Source of the DNA: Bimuria novae-zelandiae CBS 107.79
Lineage: Eukaryota; Ascomycota; Dothideomycetes; Pleosporales; Didymosphaeriaceae
Assembly: GCA_010015655.1 (NCBI GenBank)
Contig: ML976684.1
Span: 30,875-94,874, forward strand
DNA: 64,000 bases
Direction: 5' to 3'
Shown here: positions 9,793 through 20,465 of the stretch, piece by piece
How positions within the stretch are numbered: the first letter of the stretch is position 1
Layout of the letters: every line of letters begins with the position of its first letter
The notes under the pieces: generated by a model
Told to the model about the DNA's origin: nothing
Databases searched by the model: none
What the model saw: only the letters and a program-made list of their open reading frames with translations
Program-made: the position numbers and the translations under genes

Positions 9793-11906
9793 ATGACTCG
9801 CTCCAAGAATTCCGGTCACGAGTCCACCGATACTCTTTTGGGAGCATATGCTACTGGGATTCATGCACACCTGGCCCAACATGCGGCAGGCAAGCCGTCC
9901 ATTCTGCACCCCAGTATTTGGTTGTAGGACATACTTTGCCTTTTCTTTGCGGTGGCCATTCAGTTAGTCATTGTCATTGTCTTGGCTGTATATGACAGGA
10001 AGCCTAGCCCAATAATTGGAGGTGTGACACTGAATACTGCGATTGCATTCGCTGCGGCCCTGTTCAGGATCTGTCTGATGGTACCCGTGACCGATTGCAT
10101 ATGCCAGCTGACCTGGGTATCACTGGAAAGGGGCTTCAAACCGCTGCAAAACATAATCAAATTTGACATGGCTAGTAGAGGGCCAATTGGAAGCTTGCAG
10201 CTGCTATTCGAATTCACACGCTAGTAAGTCACCACAAGTCCTGATGAGATCGTGGATTCCCTTTAATCGATTTTCTGTCTCCTCCCTTCGGGACGAGCCT
10301 TAGCTAAAACAGTAACAGTAGTCCTATGGTCACTATTACTAGCCTCTTGAAAATAGTCGGGATTGCTATCGGTTCTTTCTATTACCAAAGCGTCGATTTT
10401 TACAGTGCGAGCGTCCCTAGTGTCGCCGGAGGCGCTAACCCTCTGACCGCCTTTGCTTCAGCGGCCTTCACATACCTAGGAAATGTCGGAAACGTTGGAG
10501 GTAGTTTTGCTAACTACGGTAGGGACCTCCTACAACATTTCTTTGTCGTGAAAACGAAAGAAGTAACAAGTATAGGTCGTGAGGTGCTCTTCAACTTAGG
10601 ATCTGCCATTTACAGTGGATTACACTCATCTGATATGATCAGCCTTCCATATCCGCCGTATTCTTGTCCAACAGGCAACTGCACATGGGATCTCTTCTTA
10701 ACGCTCGGCGTGTCTGTGCAGTGCTTCGATGATGCAACAAATTACTTTCTCAATTGCTCTCAAGATTCAACGACATGGCCTGGACATTCCCTTCGATCTT
10801 GTAACATGGTGATAAATCTTACCACATCGAATAATTACCCGCCGTCCAACCCACTCTCATACCTTATGGTATACGACAGCTATGCTGCCTTTCATCCGAC
10901 CTCGCCTACTGCGGTAGACCCGCGATATAATTCAAGCTTGGATTACGGTTTTACAGGGAACACGGAAACCACCTGGACGTCAATCAACGCCGGCTTTGCC
11001 AGCTTCGACTGGCACCTGACTCGGAACCTCCTGATTTTCCCTGCAAAATATTCCAGATCCTCCGTGGTTACATCAGAGAGTATCACAGAGGCCGGCTACT
11101 GCCTCTTCTACATTGACATGCAGATTCTCAGTGCCCAAATACAAAACGGTTTATACCAAGAATAAGTTCTCAGTATGACTACCAAAATTGAACCTTACCA
11201 AAGCGTAATGCCTCCAGGTAGCGTCAGATCCGGGAGCGCCTCTGGCAATATTTCTGCATACGCTATAGATGAGGCGGACATTGAAATTTAACATATACAT
11301 ACAAGCCTGAGTGTCGAACTTCAAAGCAACCGGACCAATGCGACTCAAAGCCAAAGAATGTCACCATTCCTCGGCAGCGGCTTACAAACGGGTTGGCCTT
11401 TCTCCGATTTATTCTACCTTCGACTAATCTCACGAGTAACCGCCAGGCGGGAGTGTTTGGCTCAGGACAGAATCCGGGAGCAGCAGAGTCTCTTTACCGG
11501 AGCCCCAGCATAACGGAAGCGATGCACACGATCGCACATTATATGACAGTCGCTCTTCGCGCTAATGATACTATATTGGCACAACAAAAGGATCACATCA
11601 CTTGAACGCCACGCACCTTCCTGTCGACTACGTTGCACCATCTCACCGTGTTCGTGGTACTGTCTATGTACAAGCCGTGCTCCTGCATGTTCGACGGGGC
11701 TAGCTGTCAGAGTGTGGAAAGATAACCCACTGGCCGTCTTACTGAACACAAGCTGGAGACCAGATACTGTAATGATGGGTGCCAATACAAGTAAAGAGCT
11801 AGAAGAGATATCGAAGAGGTTGGAAGCTAGAGTTGTGAAAGAAGAGGATCCTGTGGACGCAAAACGATCTGTGGTCATACGCAATAGACAAGTGGTAGTG
11901 GAATAG
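9793..11906 (+). pseudogene. DUF3176 membrane protein pseudogene
   Basis: The frame from ATG 9793 matches the usual order of fungal DUF3176 proteins: a short N-terminus, a first membrane segment (near 9940-10000), a second with TLNTAIAFAAALFR, then the conserved ASRGPIGSLQLLFEFTRY. An intron fits at 10224-10318, joining to a third membrane segment. A large extracellular part with a CPTGNCTW motif and N-glycosylation sites follows. The C-terminal SITEAMHTIAHYMT motif and the final VWKDNPLAVLL segment are recognisable but in different frames. Lesions are TAG at 9925-9927, TAA at 11163-11165, TAA at 11289-11291, a frame change before about 11450, TGA at 11603-11605 and another frame change before 11700. 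The family function is unknown. Several stops could be CAA/CAG to TAA/TAG changes. Confidence 0.8.
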
Positions 11907-12157
11907 GGCGTAAGCATCTAATTCTAGGTTGTTGTTCATGTGCATAGTCACTGCTATGTGAATTTTGGAATATCACCGTGCAATTCGCCAAGTTGTGGAA
12001 CTTCGCCAGGTTGTAGTACACCTTCAAGAAATGATGAAGGAAGGGTTGTCGATGTCACCTAGCAGCAGCTGTGCCCGAGGTAGCCCTACGAACTTACTAT
12101 AGACTGTTCTTGCACTCCTAGCAGTCCATAATTTCGTTTATTCGAACATGGAGATCC

Positions 12158-12953
12158 TTACACAACCCCAATCTCATCTCCATCAATCTGATCTGCCCTA
12201 CGACGCGCAGTCCGTTCCGAGATCTTGACAACAAACCAATAGTGCCCCTTTATAATCTCAACAATTTCTCTGAGCGGTCCCTCTTGCCTCTCCGTGGAAG
12301 CGATCAATGCAATGCATGTAGTACTCGGAGTTTGCAAAAAGTGCCCGGGAATGACCTGTACGATATTCCAATCCGCACCATACCCCTTTGATACACCGTG
12401 AGCTGCCCAATTGACTCTTTCTTTTGCATCTTTCAACTCACGCATAACGCGGAGTACCTTGAGGGATAAATTGGCGAATTGAAGGTGACTTGGTGTGGTA
12501 TTTTCGGCGAGCTGAAGCTCTGCCAGCATGTTACCTGAGCCTTGTCGTGCCCTTGTAGAAGTAGGACGAGTGTCTGAAATCCTGATGCGACGTTGGTTTG
12601 GCAGCGCTGGGGGAGAGTGGGGATCAGCAGCGGCCTCTGAAGAAGCAGCAGCGATCTCTGAAGAAGCAGCAGCGACCTCCGAAGAAGCAACAGCGGCCTC
12701 GGGGAAACGTTCGGTATGGTGCACGACCAAGTAGTAGTCGGGGGGTGGCTCAGATATACTCGGCTATGGATGTCAATAACGCAGAGTCTCGGAGTTATGG
12801 AACCAAAAAGGGGCAAGTCAAGCTGTTTCTAAGTGTATCAAATAGCCAAGGTTTGTATGGCTTCTCAATTGTCAGTCCAAATGCTTTGTTATCAAACACG
12901 CTCGATGGTTCCTTTGCAGCGAGCAAGCAGTTCTGCAGAGATTTTATATGCAT
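12158..12953 (-). CDS. Tentative two-exon hypothetical protein, about 251 residues
   Basis: The long minus-strand frame down to 12158 has no ATG near its start. A consistent model begins at ATG 12953, with exon 1 at 12804-12953 (50 codons), a 40-bp intron 12764-12803 (GTTCCA...CATAG) and exon 2 at 12158-12763; the phases agree. Exon 2 begins with a proline-rich stretch, then has an Ala/Ser/Glu repeat (three to four copies of an AASSE unit from 21-24-bp DNA repeats). A helical half with LKVLRVMRELKDAKERVNW and a basic C-terminus follow. No known domain is recognised. The intron is shorter than usual and its donor is weak, so the first exon is uncertain. It could also be a degraded gene. Confidence 0.35.
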
Positions 12954-13252
12954 TATTGAGTCATCTTAGGAGTTGTCTTGTCTGTTCTAATACATTTTTA
13001 TTCCATAGTTGCGCTCTAACTTTAAGAGATTTTAATATTGCGTATTTATTCTGTGGTTGTGTTGTTAAGCGTACCGAATTTACCTACCCCAGCATCCTCA
13101 ACCCAGGATCGCTGAGACGACTGTTGTTCCCTTGCACTAGTTCCACGGCAGCGGGACATTGAGCAACTTTCAGATAAAAAGGTGTAGGCGCGATACATAC
13201 GCCAAGAGGCGGAAATGTGCTAAATAAATGTGTATTCACTACGAGCATGCGT

Positions 13253-14460
13253 CTACAACTCTAGCGTAACGCTGTCTTCGGTTTGTGTAGGTCTTCCAAG
13301 CCTTACCACTCCTCTCTTAGCCTTCAAATCCATGACGATGTTGAACAAAGTCGTGCTGCCGCCATCGCGTGCTTGACGGCAGATGGAGTCCGGAAACCCG
13401 TGCTCATCTTCAAAAAGGCGGGTTATGTCTTCCCAGGATGGCTCGTCGCCTAGCTTTTCGGTGTTTTCTGTCATTGTCTTCACACGCACTGGTGAATCCT
13501 TCAACCACATCGTATCGACTTCATTCGGGTGCTCCAGTAGAAGGTGATTCGCATGGACAATGCGGCCTCTGCTGTCCGCTTCGCAATGCGCAAATGTGGA
13601 CTTCGTAAATTCGAGACCAACGGCTTGCGAGGCGTCAGAGATCAAAATGTGCGCTGAGGCGGCCATGCCGTAGCCTTCCAGCTTTTGAACTGCTTCTTGA
13701 GTACTGTTGCTCTCGAGTGCGGCTCGCAAACCGAAGTGAACAGGCATGCGCGAAGAGTTTACGCCATGGACTTTGATCGCGTTAAGTAGGGTGCCAACAC
13801 CAGAACTATTGAAGCCGATCTTCCCAATGATGCCGGCCTCCGTGACTTGAACAATTGTGGGTTTGCCCTCTTGTGATATCTTGGTGATGATGAGATTCGA
13901 TTTTTGTCCATCCATCCACTACAAAGGAGTCAGTATCGTAACTTAAGTTAACTACACGTCCCAATTTATCTCTAGTCTGGCGAACAAAAAGTATCTCTAA
14001 CTCACGTCCCAGTTTTGGGCAAGGTACGCCCTCTTCCCTGTTTGCCAGGACAGTGCTGTGCATCCGTCACTGAACATGCCAAAATTAATCTCGGTGCGCA
14101 CGTTAATAGCGACAATATCAAGCAGATTTCGTCCCGAACCATCGGCTATACCTCGTATTTCCTCATGGTATGCTGGCCATTTCTCCTTCGCTGTTTTTTC
14201 GAATGCCTCGGCATGTTGCAGTACCTCCGCCCATTCTTGCTTGCAATTCTTCTTGAACAGCTCCGCGTAGAACTCAATACAGCGCAATATTTGAGCTTTC
14301 GCGGCAACACCATGTTGATGCCCGATCTGAACTTGTTAGACAGTAATAATATCGTGGTGATGAGGATGTCCGGCGCGTAGCTGGGAGTCGAGGTTGCCGC
14401 GCGAGAATGATGACGTAAACGTACCCTGTAAGGTGACCCTTTGCATTCAACGACCAACAT
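13253..14460 (-). CDS. Penicillin acyltransferase-like Ntn hydrolase (peptidase C45)
   Basis: Three exons (14425-14460, 14006-14326, 13253-13918) joined by introns of 98 and 87 bp with matching phases give 340 residues. The product has the features of acyl-CoA:6-aminopenicillanic acid acyltransferase-like proteins: an N-terminal SPYR-IGHQHG motif spanning the first intron, a VRTEINFG stretch and then DGCTALSW. In the family the precursor cuts itself before the cysteine of a Gly-Cys pair; here that pair is Gly100-Cys101, nearly the position known for penicillin acyltransferase. The mature enzyme cleaves or forms amide bonds. The substrate is unknown; no penicillin synthetase genes are nearby, so a penicillin role is unlikely. 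It is divergent from a deacetylase-like gene at 14951. Confidence 0.9.
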
Positions 14461-14950
14461 CTTGCATATGTAGCTACGATTCAACAAGAGCCGTCCCTTT
14501 TTATGTACGACTCAATAAAACGTATTCGAATAACATATCCCATGCTTATCTTTGTCTCAGACCCCTCATCGTGGCCACGCACCACACACCGCTCACAGCG
14601 CCCAACTCCGCCTCCGATCAGCACCCCACCATCCTCATCCTTCCCGTCAGGGCGCTAGCAGGTGCTTAGGCACAATCGCTTGCATGCAAGGTATCACTTT
14701 TGGACGCTCGGCCTTGTGAAGAATCAGGGTTGTCAGGGACTAAAGAGCGGCAGGATCTGACTTGCAGCAGAAGAATCGAGAGTGAACGTACTCGTAACGG
14801 CTACGAAACGGTGATGCGCGTTGTTTCGCGTGGAGAGTGGGTCTCGATGTACCCTGGACCGGTTCATAAGTTAACAGCTTCCCCTGCTAGTCGGACACGT
14901 CTTGCTTCATCTTCAAGTCGGGATCCAGTCAAGTATTCGACCTAGCCACC
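14461..14950. promoter_or_regulatory. Shared promoter region between two divergent hydrolase genes
   Basis: The 490 bp lie between the start codons of the C45 hydrolase (minus strand) and the deacetylase-like gene (plus strand), so both promoters must lie here or overlap. No operator is identified. Confidence 0.4.
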
Positions 14951-15980
14951 ATGCCGAAGCGTGCGCTCTGCTCTTATGGCATAGATATTGACGCCGTATC
15001 TGGATGGTGCGCTACCTTGACCCCGCTCATATATCCACTCGCTTAGTCTTGAACTAGGATCAATACACGCGACGGCAAGCTCGCGAACCCAACGGACGTT
15101 TCCCGCGGAGTGTTCGGCGCGACAGTCGGGATTGATCGCCTCCTAAAGCTTTGGGACAAATACAACATCAAGACCACCTGGTTCACCCCAGCCCATTCAG
15201 CCGAGTCATTTCCGGGCCAAATCCGAAAGATAGTGGACAAGGGCCACGAGATCGGATTGCATGGCTACACTCATGAGTTTGTGTCTGTTTTGAGCGAACA
15301 GCAGCAGCGTGATGTGCTGGAGAGAAGCATCAAGGTATTGACGGACATTACGGGAAAACGACCGCGAGGTTGGACGGCACCAGCTTGGAGTACAAGCCGG
15401 GAAACGATTAAGTTACTGGAGGAGTTCGGCATTGTGCGCTTGAACCTTACAATAAGCGACCAAATTGATCTTGTTGACCAAATATTAGGAGTATGATCAC
15501 TCTTTTATGCACCACGACTCGCAACCATACTACGTTCCCGATGCTTCTCTCTCCACACACGTCGAGACCGATGTGTCGAAACCTGCCTCCCATTGGATGT
15601 CTCCCATGAGCACCCTCAAGCCCTCTTCCGTCGTGGAGATTCCGGCGAATTGGCATCTGGATGACTGGCCTCCATTCCAGCTTTCCCTGTCCCAGCCCTC
15701 GACACACGGATTTGTCGACACAGCTGTCATTGAGCGCCTGTGGAAGGAGCAGTTTGAGTATCATTACCGCGAGTGCCCTGATGGTGGTAGTTTTGTGTTT
15801 CCAATCAGTATTCATCCCCAGGTCAGCGGAAAGCCTCAGGTGCTTCTGCTGCACGAGAGACTGATCGAGTGGATCAATGGGCACGAGGGTGTGGAGTGGG
15901 TCACCATGGAGCAAATTGTAGATGAGTTCAAGAACGGGAAGCTAAGCGGTGTCAGCATTGAGGGCGGGGTAGACTTCTGA
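14951..15980 (+). CDS. Polysaccharide deacetylase-family hydrolase (NodB-like)
   Basis: Exons 14951-15006, 15058-15433 and 15489-15980 give 307 residues; both introns (51 and 55 bp) have GT/AG ends and fitting phases, the first splitting a Trp codon. The first exon carries the metal-binding aspartate motif YGIDIDAVSGW. Exon 2 has TTWFTPAHS, then the zinc ligand motif HGYTHE and a RGWTAPAW loop. Exon 3 has EYDHSFMHHD, an EIPANWHLDDWPP segment and the late IHPQVSGKP motif. These match the cytosolic subgroup of the family that includes PuuE-type allantoinases and cyclic-imide hydrolases, rather than secreted chitin deacetylases; no signal peptide is present. It probably hydrolyses a C-N bond in a small amide or imide. 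Its neighbour, an amide hydrolase, suggests a shared substrate or pathway. Confidence 0.88.
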
Positions 15981-17198
15981 GCTTGCATTTTCAACTACGC
16001 GGCAATCCAGCACATGAACTATCTTTTGGTCTTATGCTCTACTCCAAATTGAGGAACCTTTTTTTTGGTGAGTTTGTTGCACCAAAATAGCATCGCTTTA
16101 GCTTCTGTAGAATGTTATGGCGGCGTGTAACAGCAATCATTGATGGTCTCAAGGTGCTTTTAGATCCAGGCAGATTCACATGTGTTCCCCACAGCGCAAT
16201 TTGGAATAGACCGAACACTGTACGCAAAAGCCTGATAAGAACGTACGGATCCTCTTACCTTTGTGTTTGACCTAGTCAGAAGACTGACTCATTTCTATAA
16301 CTTCCCAAAAACGCGTTTGCCTACTATCAAGTTCCCGGTACCTCAAGCATGAGGTTTGACGGGGAATTTTTTTTGATGGAAGTGTATAAGGACAAAGGGC
16401 AGCTGCCCACAAACATCAAGCAGAAAAAAAAGCCTATATAATAAGTTAGGGATAAACTAGGCTACTACGTTTCTAATGCGCGCGCGACTAAAAAAAGTCT
16501 ATATATCCAGTTCTATTACGAACAAAATCTACGATGTGGATCGCGGGGCCGGCCTACTGACCCCAGCCTCGACACGCGCGCGTCAAGCATTAGGTATTGT
16601 GACCATGGCACCATTTTATCCAGGAATTTTCACATAATAGACATATGAGGCTCAGTTGATTAGCCTGGTTATACTGAGATATGCTCGATTCCTTAGCTGG
16701 CGGGAATACAATCGCGATCTAGCGTCAACATTCTGACCGAAGAGTCGCAGCCACGAGCCCAACTCCAACCTTACTATGAAGCAATCGAAAATGCCAAGGT
16801 TGACTAGCCAATTAAATCATTTCGTGGGATATAAAGGCCCCAAAAAGAGCGTTTACGCGGTGCGAACGGGCTCCCCAGGGCAATGTGCAGTCACGGTATA
16901 TTGAGATCTCAGAATTAACTTAAAAATCATGATCAACCAAACGATGGCAAACGCCGCAGCGCAGTCCAGAACACGCGCTATCTCTTCGCGCGTGGCACTC
17001 ACCCTAGGTAATTTTTCGAGGTGACCGAAGTTATACCTGGAAGACCAACGACCGCGTAAGATCTTGATCACGAAGGTATAAAGGAGCCCTCCCTCCCCGC
17101 TTTATAAATATCTCCTTCAACAAACGCTAGAGACTTGAGCACCATCAACACCGACAATTTTTACCCTCACCCCACTTCAAAGCTCCGATCCTTTTAAG
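15981..17198. other. Intergenic region with an AT-rich patch
   Basis: No gene is supported in 1.2 kb. About 16425-16520 is AT-rich with CTATATA-type stretches like the RIP-mutated repeats and may be a remnant. A TATAAATA sequence at 17102-17109, about 95 bp before the ATG of the BYS1-like gene, is a reasonable TATA box for it. Confidence 0.4.
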
Positions 17199-17988
17199 AT
17201 GTGGATCTCGATCATGCTGCTCCTTCTGCTCTCTCTGTTCAGCTATGCGGTAGCTGACGAACCCTACCACAACCATGCAGTCTGGTTCATTGGTAACCTC
17301 ACGACTCTTCCGTCTACCCCGGAACCCAGTACTTCTCCGTCCATTCCGGAACCTAGTGCTCCTCTCGCCAACGGCAATGCCGTCATTGTCAACCACTGCG
17401 ACTACCCGGTGTACATTTGGTCAGTCTATTCTACCTCCAAGTATTAAATTACTTGACTCACAATGACCACGGGGAAGCTTGGCAAGGAGGCTAGGGCGAG
17501 CGCCAGACGCTCAATGCCCGCAGCAAAGTCACCCACCCGATCATCAGCGAGTATGGAGGCTGTGTTGAGAACTGTGGCGTGACATACAAAGATCTCGAAG
17601 TCGCAGAACTTGGTTGGCGGTCAAGACGATAATCAAATCCAGTTCGAGTACGCCACCAAGGGAGTGCTGTACTACGACATATCCTTTGTCGACTGCGCAC
17701 GCATTACAGGATACCGTCAAGGCGATGCTTCCACCTGCCCTGCCTGGGACCAAGCGATCGAGATTACTGGCAGTCGCGGCTGCGACCCGAAGTTGTTCTG
17801 CAAACCGCGCGAAATATGCATTCACGACGTGCAATCACGACGTGCAAGGCGCATATTTTATAGATGACCCATGGGTCCAATGGGGCATGATCGCGCCCGT
17901 TAGAGGTTCTCCGAGTTACGGGTCGGGCACAGAGATAAAGTTTGTGCTCTGTTCATCGAAAGCACCGCTGGAATCGAAGAGCGACTGA
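17199..17988 (+). pseudogene. BYS1/thaumatin-like secreted protein pseudogene
   Basis: The start at ATG 17199 encodes a clear signal peptide (MWISIMLLLLLSLFSYAVAD). A linker of proline/serine repeats and GNAVIVNHCDYPVYIWSV, the first strand region of the BYS1 (antigenic thaumatin-like) domain, follow. Downstream, parts in three frames complete the domain: a middle part with ENCGVTYK, then ISKSQNLVGG through QFEYATKGVLYYDISFVDCA, then QGAYFIDDPW to GSGTEIKFVLCS. The frame is lost after about 17430 (an intron may lie here but no good pair was found), changes by one base near 17591, and changes again at the 13-bp duplication at 17822-17847. Members are small secreted proteins of uncertain role. 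With two clear frameshifts it is most likely inactive. Confidence 0.75.
17822..17847. repeat. 13-bp tandem duplication inside the BYS1-like gene
   Basis: TCACGACGTGCAA occurs twice head-to-tail. Thirteen is not a multiple of three, and removing one copy would put the two flanking parts of the BYS1 domain back in one frame. Confidence 0.9.
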
Positions 17989-18204
17989 AGGCTTTGATGG
18001 CCCAGTTGAATTACTCACCTGTTAGGAGCGAGGAAAACGGACAATTCGTGACATGTGTCGACGTTTGTTTCTCTCTCTGAACGGGCATTACAGATGCGAA
18101 GGGATTTTACAACAGGTGTCAAAAGATAGATGACAATATCGAGTTGAACATCAGACTGAATCTGAAAATTTCGTGGATACAGACCAATGCTTGATAAACT
18201 TTCT

Positions 18205-18350
18205 AATGTGACTCTTCCTAGAATTCGTCGGTCACAGCACTGGAACTAATTACGACCAAGTGGTCTCTACCCGTAGTCGAACTCGGGGTCCCACCGTTCA
18301 ACAGCCGTGTCCTCCTCTGAACCGTCTTTCAACCCACCGAGCCAGGCGCT
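18205..18350 (-). repeat. Probable tRNA-derived SINE
   Basis: Read on the minus strand, the sequence has a polymerase III A-box-like motif, TGGCTCGGTGGGTT (18331-18344). A B-box-like motif, GAGTTCGACTAC (18273-18284), lies 46 bp further on. The two boxes in this order are the head of tRNA-related SINEs. It does not fold as a clean tRNA (the T-arm does not close), so a functional tRNA is not called. The ends are estimates; the 3' tail is not identified. Confidence 0.5.
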
Positions 18351-18359
18351 CAGCCTGAA

Positions 18360-18999
18360 ATTCGCGAGACGACTAAACTCTCAAGTTTGCTAACTCATGG
18401 GAATATATGCTAATGCCGCGGTCTTGTCATACGTTTGTGCACTTTTGACTGAAGGTTGAATCAGGAGTCTGGTCAGTATATAAAAACTGATAACGTGTCC
18501 GTGCACTCAACGCCCGGATTCAGTTAACGTCCCGCTAAATACTATAATACCTTAATTAAAATAACGCTATAAGTCTAATATAATTACTATTATTATAATA
18601 TTTTATAGTAAACTACTATATTTAAGCTTGCCACTAACTTATACTATTTATATTTACTTAGAAGCTTAATATTATAGCCACGCCGCATAGTCTTAGGTAG
18701 AGCTACTAATAAAGTACTTAAGGCGTTTATAGTAACTATAGCGTTAACTATATATTTCTACTACTTTTTATTTTATATAAATAGCTGCGATGCCTTTCTC
18801 TTACCCTTTCGAGTGAATTGTACAGCTTTTTCCACATTACGAGCCTCCTTTTCGCGAGCGCGCTCTGCTGCCTTCTCAGCCCTCTCCTTCTCCCTAACTA
18901 CCTTAGCTGCCTCCCGCGCCACACGCTTCTCCGCTGTATTTTTTTCCTTATATAGCTTAGCTACCTTCCTTAACTTAGCTATCTTAGCTTTTTAAAGTC

Positions 19000-19044
<45 letters not shown>

Positions 19045-19676
19045 CTAATGTACGTAAGCCTCCCTAATCTTATTTAATAATTAAAAAACTATCCTACTAT
19101 AGTACTCTTAATATTATTAAAGATCTCAAGGCTTACTTTTTTTTATATTTCTTTTTAGTAATAAGCGCTTCTCTTAATCTAATATTCTTATAGTAAAGTA
19201 GCTAAATATTAGTAAAAATATAATAAAGTAAATAACTAAGCATTTGCGCGCCTTCTCTACTCTATTACTTTATAGCTTATATAAAGTAATCTAGTTTACG
19301 CTAATTATTATTACTAAGTACTAAATAAACGCTTTTTTATAATTTTTAGTAATTATCTTAGGTAGTTTTTTTTTTAAATCTTTTTAGTATAACCTTTAAG
19401 TTAAAAGATAATATACTAATAGTTTTAAAAAACTTAAGAATTATTTCTTCTTTAAAAAAGCTTATTTAGGCCTTTTAAAATAAAGGACAAAAGTTATTTT
19501 TTAATTAAAAATAAGCCTTAGCTTTTTTAAAGGTAAGTTATAAGCTTAGCTAAGTGGGCTAATAAAAAAGGCTTAAAAAGTACTATATTAAGTAGCTAAA
19601 GCGTATAAGCAAATTAAAAAAGTAAAATAGCTAGTAGTATCTTATTTTAATTATAATAGTTAATAAAATTTATAGT
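18360..19676. other. AT-rich RIP-mutated sequence
   Basis: From about 18537 the sequence is strongly AT-rich with dense TAA/TAG and no coding potential. It includes a T run of about 35 bases at 19005-19039, which could be the reverse complement of a retroposon poly(A) tail. A 60-codon frame at 18813-18995 is rich in leucine, alanine and arginine and seems accidental. Confidence 0.55.
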
Positions 19677-19681
19677 ACTGT

Positions 19682-19880
19682 TGTCCGATTACATGGCACT
19701 TTGCACTAAACTCAAAGTGTAAAGGTGGCTGGGCAATCCTACGCCAAGAAAAGAAGACTTCGGTAGCAGTCTGACAGAACACGAACAAGACACAACACGA
19801 ACATAATTAATTAATTATTATAACTATTAATTCTTATTATTACATTAGCTTAAAGTGACAGAATACTATTAAATCTAATA
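19682..19880 (+). repeat. 5' LTR of the complete Copia element
   Basis: It begins TGTCCGATTACATGG and ends ATCTAATA, aligned end to end with the 3' LTR at equal length. Most differences from the partner are C-to-T or G-to-A changes at CpA or TpG, for example in the last 90 bp. Confidence 0.92.
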
Positions 19881-20465
19881 ATTAAGAGTCTTACTGCCTT
19901 AATACGACCGGTTGCAATGGCGTAATCTACCTTTAGAGACGCTATAGTTATCCTAACTAATAATAATAACTTTACTGCATAGCTATAATAACTTAAAATG
20001 CGATGCAAGCTACTTAATATCTAGAAAATTATTAATCTAGACTTACCTATTAATCTGAAAACAAAACCTGTTATGCCAAAGCCTCCCGCTATTAGCCTCT
20101 ACCAAGCATTACAAGCTTATGTAACTATAAACCCGAACACCCCGCTAATACACCTATCGCAACTATTAACGCAAGGCACAAAGGCATATAAGGACGATAT
20201 TAATATCTATAAAATACTCCTAGAAGACTATAAGATGAACGATCGCGAATACAAAGAGGAGAGGGCAAATATTAATAAGGTAGTTATCTACCTATAATTA
20301 ATAGTTTTAGCCTACCTACAAAAGAATTGCTGTTTACCAGAGCTATTAATTAAGCAATAGATTAGTAATCTTATAGCTAGAGTTAGTGTTGACCTAGAGC
20401 ATGAGCAAATGCGGGTAAGGACCCGATATTATAAGGCGATTAAGCCTATAAGAAGCGTAGCTACC

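Noticed and set aside
13253..14460. Part of a penicillin cluster
   Set aside because: No peptide synthetase or isopenicillin synthase gene lies in the window; the family is widespread without them.
18245..18345. Functional tRNA gene on the minus strand
   Set aside because: A and B boxes are visible but the T arm and acceptor stem do not pair properly, so a SINE is more likely.
18813..18995. 60-codon hydrophobic frame near the T run
   Set aside because: Lies in AT-rich RIP-like DNA, with low-complexity composition and no neighbours supporting it.
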